NCBI GenBank assembly: GCA_024195265.1
Contig: JAJLRJ010000003.1
Location: 31,939,143 to 32,003,142 of the forward strand
Length of the DNA stretch: 64,000 nt
From: Dendrophyllia cribrosa
Lineage: Eukaryota; Cnidaria; Anthozoa; Scleractinia; Dendrophylliidae
Direction: 5' to 3'
This document shows, piece by piece, positions 57,691 through 64,000 of this stretch. The notes under the pieces are model-generated. The model was not told where the DNA came from, did not search any database, and worked only from the letters and a program-made list of their open reading frames with translations. The stretch's first letter is position 1, and every line of letters begins with the position of its first letter. The translations under genes were made by a program, and so were the position numbers.

Positions 57691-58203
57691 ATTAAAAAGC
57701 AGATTTCGATTCCAAAATGTTTATAAAACTGAATAGAGTTTCAAACCACACATCTGGGCCAAACTTGGAAGCGCAAGAGCATTTCGTTCAAGAGTTATAG
57801 ACCAACGAGTGTTGGACATTTTTAGTAAGAAATGTATGGAACGGCCATCTTGGTGCCCCACTTAGGGACACCTGCATGGCGGCGAAAACTTAAAAGTCTT
57901 TATTGAGCCGGACTTGGCTTTAAGCCAAATGCGGTTCTATAAACGGAAGTTTTAAGGGGCTGATTTCGACGATAAGCATGTTGGGTTCTAGAAAGTTCTC
58001 AGTTTTAAGTACCTTCAAAGCTTCAGTATTAGACTTTTCTAGAAAGTTGTTGTTTTAAGTGGCTAAGAGATCTCGTTGTTACGGACACTTTCGCTTTGGT
58101 AGCTTTCGTCTGGGTCCATAATTTACGAGAAAATTAAATGATATTAAGATTCAAACAACAAAATGTTTTGTAGAATTAGGACCGGTGCGCACGCAGGGTC
58201 AGG

Positions 58204-58476
58204 ATGGAAAAATCCGGACCACTGGAGCGCGCGTCATTAGCCAAACAGATTCAGATTCAAGTATTTAGGATTCCGGCCCGCTCAGATGCATCAGTAAAAA
58301 ATAATGAACATCACTTCTCAGCCTTTTGGGAAAGCAAAGATGATTTCTTTGAGTACTACTTGTGTAAAAATTTATACGGCAACAAAGAGCTGAGAAAATT
58401 GTTTGCTTATTACTGCAATACCGTGATACGTGGCAAGTTTCACCGGCAACATAAGCATAAGCGTAAGCCGGTATAA
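58204..58476 (+). CDS. Unidentified 90-codon open frame
   Basis: MEKSGPLERASLAKQIQIQV... is followed by an aromatic-rich middle (FSAFWESKDDFFEYYLCKNL) and a basic end (KFHRQHKHKRKPV). Composition is protein-like and not repetitive. I know no family for it. No signal peptide or membrane helix is seen. It lies in the 2.3-kb spacer (57700-60000) between the two - strand receptor segments, and could be a small gene, an exon or chance. The upstream GCACGCAG could be an acceptor. Confidence 0.25.
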   Translation: MEKSGPLERASLAKQIQIQVFRIPARSDASVKNNEHHFSAFWESKDDFFEYYLCKNLYGNKELRKLFAYYCNTVIRGKFHRQHKHKRKPV

Positions 58477-59361
58477 CTGAAACATTGCGCTGTGCGAGAA
58501 AAGACATACATCTTTACATCTTTACATTCAAAACAGAGAACGGTATTCGTCCTTTCTCTTCGGGTCCTATAGTTCCACGAAGCAAAAGAAACAGTTATCT
58601 CCTTTGTGTATCAAAATACCAACTATTTGCTCTGCAATTGGCCTTACTTTTAGATTCTTTCAGCGTACAATTTCACCCTGTAATTTCTTTACGTTTGATG
58701 TTTCTTTTTCAAAAATTCAAGCATTTGAAGAAGCGAAATGTCTGTTGATTTACAGAAAATAAATTTTGGTCTGATAATTGCCAGACTGCGTGTCGACAAT
58801 GTGACGAAGCACAGTCTAGCAAACAGTAAAAATGATTATTTTTGAAAATGAAATGGCGTTAATGTAATAAATAGGGTGGTTTCTAAAATGGGTTCCACCA
58901 GCTTTTTTTAAGATCAGAGTTAACGAAAAAGTTCATTTTCAAATGTTGATGTTTTTTTTATAGACAAGCTCTTTTAATGTGTTTTTTTTTTGACCCAGCA
59001 AAGTCTCAAATCTATCCATTCCGCCACACGTCGATTAAACTTTAAGTTTCAGTTACAAATAAAATCTTTGCCTTCAATTCCAGCAAGGTCGAAGAAGAAA
59101 TTTCCATAATAAGCTGATAGGATCTGAAAGTGGTGCCATTTTTTTTTTTTTAAGTTTTAAAATTTGGGCGTGTTAAACACACCCAGACCACGGCGGACAA
59201 AATATAATTACTTGCGCGTAGCGGCCAAGTATAAAAATGTAGTTTGGTAGTGCACAAATGTGTAGTATTGCGCAACTCTGGGGACGGGAATGGGCTTGGG
59301 TGGGTAACCTGTTGTTTGTCGATGCGAGGCGACATGACAATCTAACAGTTTCATATTCAAT

Positions 59362-59547
59362 ATGCGTAAGGAAACTCAAGAAGACAATGCGAAAGTGTTT
59401 GACACTCTCGCGATGAATTCTACGATACCTTCAGGACAGAAACCCGCTACAACATGTTTAAACGAACATGAAGAAGATTTCAGACGAATACATAGTGCCT
59501 GTTTAATAAAAAGTGAACACTGGACAGCGTCGTTACATGAAAATTAA
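59362..59547 (+). CDS. Unidentified 61-codon open frame
   Basis: MRKETQEDNAKVFDTLAMNS ... ends KSEHWTASLHEN at a TAA. It is hydrophilic with no domain recognised. An in-frame stop lies shortly upstream of the ATG, so it is closed at both ends. It lies in the same spacer as the 58204 frame; the two could belong together but no splice link is evident. Confidence 0.18.
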   Translation: MRKETQEDNAKVFDTLAMNSTIPSGQKPATTCLNEHEEDFRRIHSACLIKSEHWTASLHEN

Positions 59548-60160
59548 CTGCGAAGTATCCGCACGGATCCGCTCGGGTTTTTTTACCAAGACTGAGCTGG
59601 TGTTAAAAAGTACATTAAATATATTCAAGGAGTTTGACCGTGTCGCGCATAAAAACCCGTAATCGTTCAGTTTTAATACAAAGTACTCAAATCTATATAC
59701 AATTTAAAGGTTTTAAAACGCATAAAATAATAATTTCGTCGACAAAGTAAGAATTAGAGGCAACACGGCACTTTAAACGCAAAATGACCGAAGTTTATCA
59801 ACGTGAATTACCCGCGCTACCATTTCGCTCCACGAAACTACTGGTAGTTGCATGATATTAAGCAGGTATTTGCCACCAAAATTCTGTCGGGGACTTACGA
59901 AATTCGTTTCAGTTTGACTAATTAACACGAACGCAGAAAGGGTTGGATGGAAAACTGTATGTAATCTTTAAATCGTTTTAATTTTGTTTTCAAAAACAAC
60001 GGTGTCAACATAACAAAAACCTATTTTATAGCTTGACTTCTTACATCAATCCTAAAGATTAGCTGAATACTCGAAAGATATAATCTCCGCAACTGAAATG
60101 TGAAATTAAACGTCTTCAGATATATGTAACTCTAAAAGTGCGAACATAACTTTCTATGAC

Positions 60161-61099
60161 TTAAGTAGCTGAACACCAAAGTTGTTTGATTGTGTCCTTC
60201 ACTGCTTCTCTCACTTCGCTGATCTTCCAGCAATAGAGTATCGGGTTTAAAGACGAGTTTAGAAAAACTAAAGTCACTGTTAATTCCTTAACAATGTAAG
60301 CGGATGAAGATAGTCCACTTTTAGTCATCAAAGCATCTGCAATAACATATGGTAGATAACAAACAACTAATGTTGACTGCACCCACAGTGCACTAGACAC
60401 TGCTTTTCTGTACCTTTCAATGTTTAGTGTACCCGTCTGGCTGTGTTGCTCTTGATGGCTTTGTACTTGAGCCTGATTATGACGGAGAGTGAGGAAAATC
60501 TTTGTGTAAGAGAAAACCGAGGTTACTAGACAGAGCGGTATGCCTATGTAGGCATACCAAAAGGTTATACGGTCATTCCAAAAGTACATTGCTGTAGCGA
60601 CAACGGCTACAATCCACAGAAGAGCTACAGCTACATATGTTCGCCTTAAAGTCACAACGTGCCTGTATCTTAGACCCAATAACAGGGCGAGAAGTCTATC
60701 CACGCTTATTGTGGTCACTGTCAGCAAAGACACTGAGGCCAAAATATAGCCCACGAGGAAACTTGAAAGCGATGTGTAGCGACAAATTATCCAACTTTCG
60801 TTTACCACAGATATCAAATTAATAACAAAGAGTGGTTCTGAAATAACAGCAGCGAATAGATCCGTGGTTGCCAGACAAAGGAACAAGAGTCTATTTGGCG
60901 GATGGAGTGAAGACCCCTTGTGGAGGGCAACTAGGATCAGAGTATTCCCCAGAAATGCAGTAATAGACAGAATGATGTTTAGCGCTATAAGGCATGTCAG
61001 CCAGTTGTGTATTCCAGTTAATTCTGCTGGAGAGCAAAACAGATGTACAAATGATTTCGACTGGTCTCCATTCCCAGAAGAGTTCACTGTGGTAGTCAT
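60161..61099 (-). CDS. Rhodopsin-type (class A) GPCR, intact, intronless (near-duplicate of 54656)
   Basis: 312 residues, beginning MTTTVNSSGNGDQSKSFVHL at the ATG that follows GTACTGCAGTACA. It has FLGN in TM1, LATTD in TM2, SVDRLLALLLGLRY (DRL for DRY), VCYLPYV in TM6 and NSSLNPILYCWK in TM7, and ends KQLWCSAT. Relative to its neighbour it keeps the TM1 Gly, has HKGSS for RKSS in the first inner loop and lacks two residues (HA) before ERYRKAV in the third. Frame is fully open, so both copies are probably functional or only recently redundant. Ligand unknown. Confidence 0.9.
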   Translation of the reverse strand: MTTTVNSSGNGDQSKSFVHLFCSPAELTGIHNWLTCLIALNIILSITAFLGNTLILVALHKGSSLHPPNRLLFLCLATTDLFAAVISEPLFVINLISVVNESWIICRYTSLSSFLVGYILASVSLLTVTTISVDRLLALLLGLRYRHVVTLRRTYVAVALLWIVAVVATAMYFWNDRITFWYAYIGIPLCLVTSVFSYTKIFLTLRHNQAQVQSHQEQHSQTGTLNIERYRKAVSSALWVQSTLVVCYLPYVIADALMTKSGLSSSAYIVKELTVTLVFLNSSLNPILYCWKISEVREAVKDTIKQLWCSAT

Positions 61100-62210
61100 T
61101 GTACTGCAGTACACAGAGTGAACTGTTGTATGCTGTGAACTATCGTGAATTGTACACTGCAATACTCACTAAATTGCATTCATAGTACGTCTTCGTGACA
61201 ATAGAAACCTTTGGTAAGCAAGCAGGTGTCTTTTTCCCTATTTCTTTATCCCATCCAACATCCTCTTCAACTCAGTTTGCTGTGATCGCTCTTTACTGAC
61301 TGTTTGCGTGAATGAAAAACCAAACCACGTATGACAACTCAATGCTAATACAAGAAATCCGCGTGCTGTCTGTCTTGGGAAAGAGTAATAACCAGTGAAT
61401 ACATGACACATAAAAGAGCTGACAAGAAATATTAATACTAATTTGAAAAAAAAAACAATATCAAACTTGTCACAAAGATAGCGAATTAAAAATGAAAAAA
61501 CCTTTTAATCTTTGTCGCTAGGGTGTGTTTTATATCATGCCGCAATGTTTATTTGAATACTTATTCCGCGATCAAATTCAGGGATCCATTTTATGGAAGA
61601 TGCATATTTCAATTCACCTGTAGGCGGTTTCCCGTTATGATGCTATTAATCACCCGGATACGAAATAACGACATGTAAAATCACCTTGGTTCTCCGGTTA
61701 TTAAACATGCGACAAATAATCGAAAAGATATAAACTACGCGAACATTTGAGTTACCTTTCCAGTATTTTATCGCTATTCAAATGGAAGTGCATGAAATTT
61801 ACAGCGTGGTTTCAGGACGTCGAAAACCTTTATAAAAACAGAAAAACGAACCAAATATTAGAAAAGTAAAAGTAAATTTACCACATTTATGATATTCCGA
61901 GTGTATAATTTATGTTAAGTATTCCTTTGGTTTGTTATCTTCTAACTCTTGTCAGGTATTCACGTGCTTATGTTTGCTTTGGAGAAAAACATATCGCAGA
62001 AATCGAACTAAGGAATCTCATTTTCATTCGCTGAGAAATCGTAAGTTGACTACATATTATTGAGCGACATACGACATAGCAATATCGGTCCGCTGCGATC
62101 ACGAATTATGACCAATGAACACGTACAACTTGCGTCGGAAAGAAATTACGAGACAAGTTGCACGAACATTTCCTAGTGTATTTGAGCGCAGGCTTCTACG
62201 TCATAGGTAA

Positions 62211-62406
62211 ATAGGCCATTTCCGAGTTGCCTTTAGCCTCTCTATCAAAGCGAGGTTAGGTGCGAAACCTTTCATATGAAAATGAGTTTCATTCACATGC
62301 AAATACGTTTTATTTGCATGTGAATGAAAACTCATTTTCATATGAAAGGTTTCGCACCTAGCCTCGCTTTGATAGAGAGGCAAAAGGCAACTCGGAAATG
62401 GCCTAT
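62211..62406. mobile_element. 196-bp near-perfect palindromic MITE
   Basis: The arms of about 95 bases run from ATAGGCCATTTCCGAGTTGC to its inverse GCAACTCGGAAATGGCCTAT. They include CTCTCTATCAAAGCGAGG, GGTGCGAAACCTTTCATATG and CATTCACATGCAAATA, all mirrored. It is absent from the homologous site at about 56813. Confidence 0.9.
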
Positions 62407-62884
62407 TGCATTTGTGGCTGATTCGAGCCATGTTCGGAGGCTATTCCTTGGATTTTCATTTTTTGACATTTTCTAGTTCCAATTCGCTCTACATAATGGG
62501 GACTTTAATGAAAACCGCTAGGATGCCATGCAGCTTTTCTGTCTGTCCAATTATCTTGAATTGTCTTTTTTTGTATGTCTATTTCGAAGCAATTTGAAAG
62601 TATCATAATAATTAATCTTATTATTATTATTCGATGTGTAAGAAAACGCTCTCATAAAAATATGACCTCAAAGAATAAAACTAAAACCGAACCCCTCTTT
62701 AAGCCACGATATATATCTATAGACGTGTAAGCATACAAACACATTAAACGAAGAGGAAGACAACTAAAAAATTTTCATTGAAGACATTTTGGTCCATGAT
62801 GAACGATAACGTCTCTCGTTGTTTACTCTTTTGTTATGCCAATGTTCGTTTTTACTTGACGCAAATTCGTATGCTTCTGCTAAT

Positions 62885-63269
62885 GGCCCTGTCACACTAT
62901 TGCGTATCGTACTAGCGTATGCCAGCGTATGAAAAATGTCACTCATACGCTGGTATACGCTGACAAACGCTAGGGGTACGTTAGGCATAGGTTGTATACG
63001 TTTCAAGAACGGTGGCATACGCTGGCATACGGCGAGGCAGACAATTTTTTTAAGCATGCTTAAAAATGTTGTGCGTATTCGGACGTATGGTTTATACGCT
63101 AGGCATAAGCTGAATATGCGAGAGTTACGCTAGAGGTACGTTACTCAAAGGTCAAGTACGCTGGTCAAACGCTGTATTTTAAAGAGAATTTTGTGCGTAT
63201 GAAAATTATTTTATGAATTTTCATACGAAACTCATACGTTTCTTTAATACGCAATAGTGTGACAGGGCC
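62885..63269. mobile_element. 385-bp MITE with GGCCCTGTCACACTATTGCG ends
   Basis: The left end GGCCCTGTCACACTATTGCG and right end CGCAATAGTGTGACAGGGCC are exact inverses. CATACGCTGG and related CGCTGGTATACGCT motifs repeat inside. It is absent from the homologous site near 57200. Confidence 0.85.
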
Positions 63270-63590
63270 TTTATGACTATGTCGCTTTTAACAAACGAAA
63301 GTATCGGGCACAGAAGATGTCAATCAAGTAACTTTCCTGCCTTCAAAACCAAGTATGTAAAACCAATAAAACATCTCAAGTTGACCACTTATTAGGCACG
63401 ACTCAACATTTACATAAAGGTCACTTTTCCTCAAATCGATTACTCCAATATGTTTTGCTTCTAAAGCAAGCATAAGCAGCTGAATAACTCACAAGAGTTT
63501 CTGGAGATGACAAACCGGAAATGAATAATAAACATAAACTGTGCAGTCTAAATATTAAAAATATGGTAAATTTTACTTTTGAGATCTCTC

Positions 63591-63591
<1 letters not shown>

Positions 63592-63644
<53 letters not shown>
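63592..63644. repeat. (ATT)n microsatellite
   Basis: About 17 uninterrupted ATT units; the homologous place at about 57490 has no such tract. Confidence 0.95.
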
Positions 63645-64000
63645 ACATTTAAATCGATATCTGAAACCACGTTGTAAATTGTGTGCACTTTAAAAAAAAT
63701 AATGAGAAAAAATACTGAGAAGGTAAGTAAAATGTCCTCGTAGTATATATTTTATTGTTCGTTTGTTGCATGTTTAATAAAAAGACTCTCAAGGTGATTT
63801 TATGTCGTACAGTATATGGGTGATTAACTCTTTAAGCCCTGATATCGAAGTTTAAATTCTCTTTTCTAGTCCTATACATTTTCTATAGAAGTAGTAGGGA
63901 GATATTCTTTGGATATTAAGATAACTCATCTTGTGTGATCATGTTCTTTATTCTCATGACTTTTTTGATTGATAAGGCATTAATAGTACAAGGAGAAATT

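Larger units (their letters stand above)
61180..63790. repeat. Upstream flank of the 60161 receptor, copy of 55700-57690
   Basis: Homologous to the flank of the other - strand receptor. It contains two MITEs absent there (62211-62406 and 62885-63269) and an (ATT)n tract. No gene is seen; the frames present are transposon or chance. Confidence 0.75.

Overview
The window looks like nuclear DNA of an anthozoan cnidarian, most likely a stony coral. Small conserved exons sit in long AT-rich introns full of miniature inverted-repeat transposable elements (MITEs), SINEs and minisatellites, and there is a local array of class A GPCRs of the kind expanded in cnidarians. This assignment is inference from gene style; no species marker is visible.

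Left part (1-7.5 kb): the last three coding exons of ITPA (inosine triphosphate pyrophosphatase, + strand) face, tail to tail, a two-exon piece of a CISD3-like mitochondrial iron-sulfur gene (- strand). A possible two-exon 5' end of an unidentified + strand gene starts at 7296.

Middle (10.5-44.3 kb): 27 consecutive exons of RAD50 (+ strand) join without a frame break into 878 codons. They cover the Walker A lobe, the Q-loop, the first coiled coil, the CPLC zinc hook and the start of the returning coiled coil. The C-terminal third (signature motif, Walker B) is not found anywhere downstream in the window. The introns hold a Ty3/gypsy remnant in antisense, a degenerate array of about 1.5 kb, several TA- or TTAA-flanked MITEs (two cases of one MITE inside another) and tRNA-like SINEs.

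Right part (45.3-64 kb): a cluster of intronless rhodopsin-type receptor genes. On the + strand are a short relic, a gene broken only by two transposon insertions, an intact gene and a truncated pseudogene. On the - strand are two intact, near-identical genes. A LINE remnant lies between the two orientations. The flanks are segmental duplications of roughly 3 kb carrying visible later changes: a micro-inversion, a local duplication, MITE insertions and a 20-bp minisatellite.

The genes do not form one pathway. ITPA (nucleotide-pool cleaning) and RAD50 (double-strand-break repair) are housekeeping genes; the receptors are a young, actively turning-over family placed where the rest of RAD50 would be expected. 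Exon limits were worked out by hand from splice consensus, reading phase and recalled family sequence, so single-base errors are possible.
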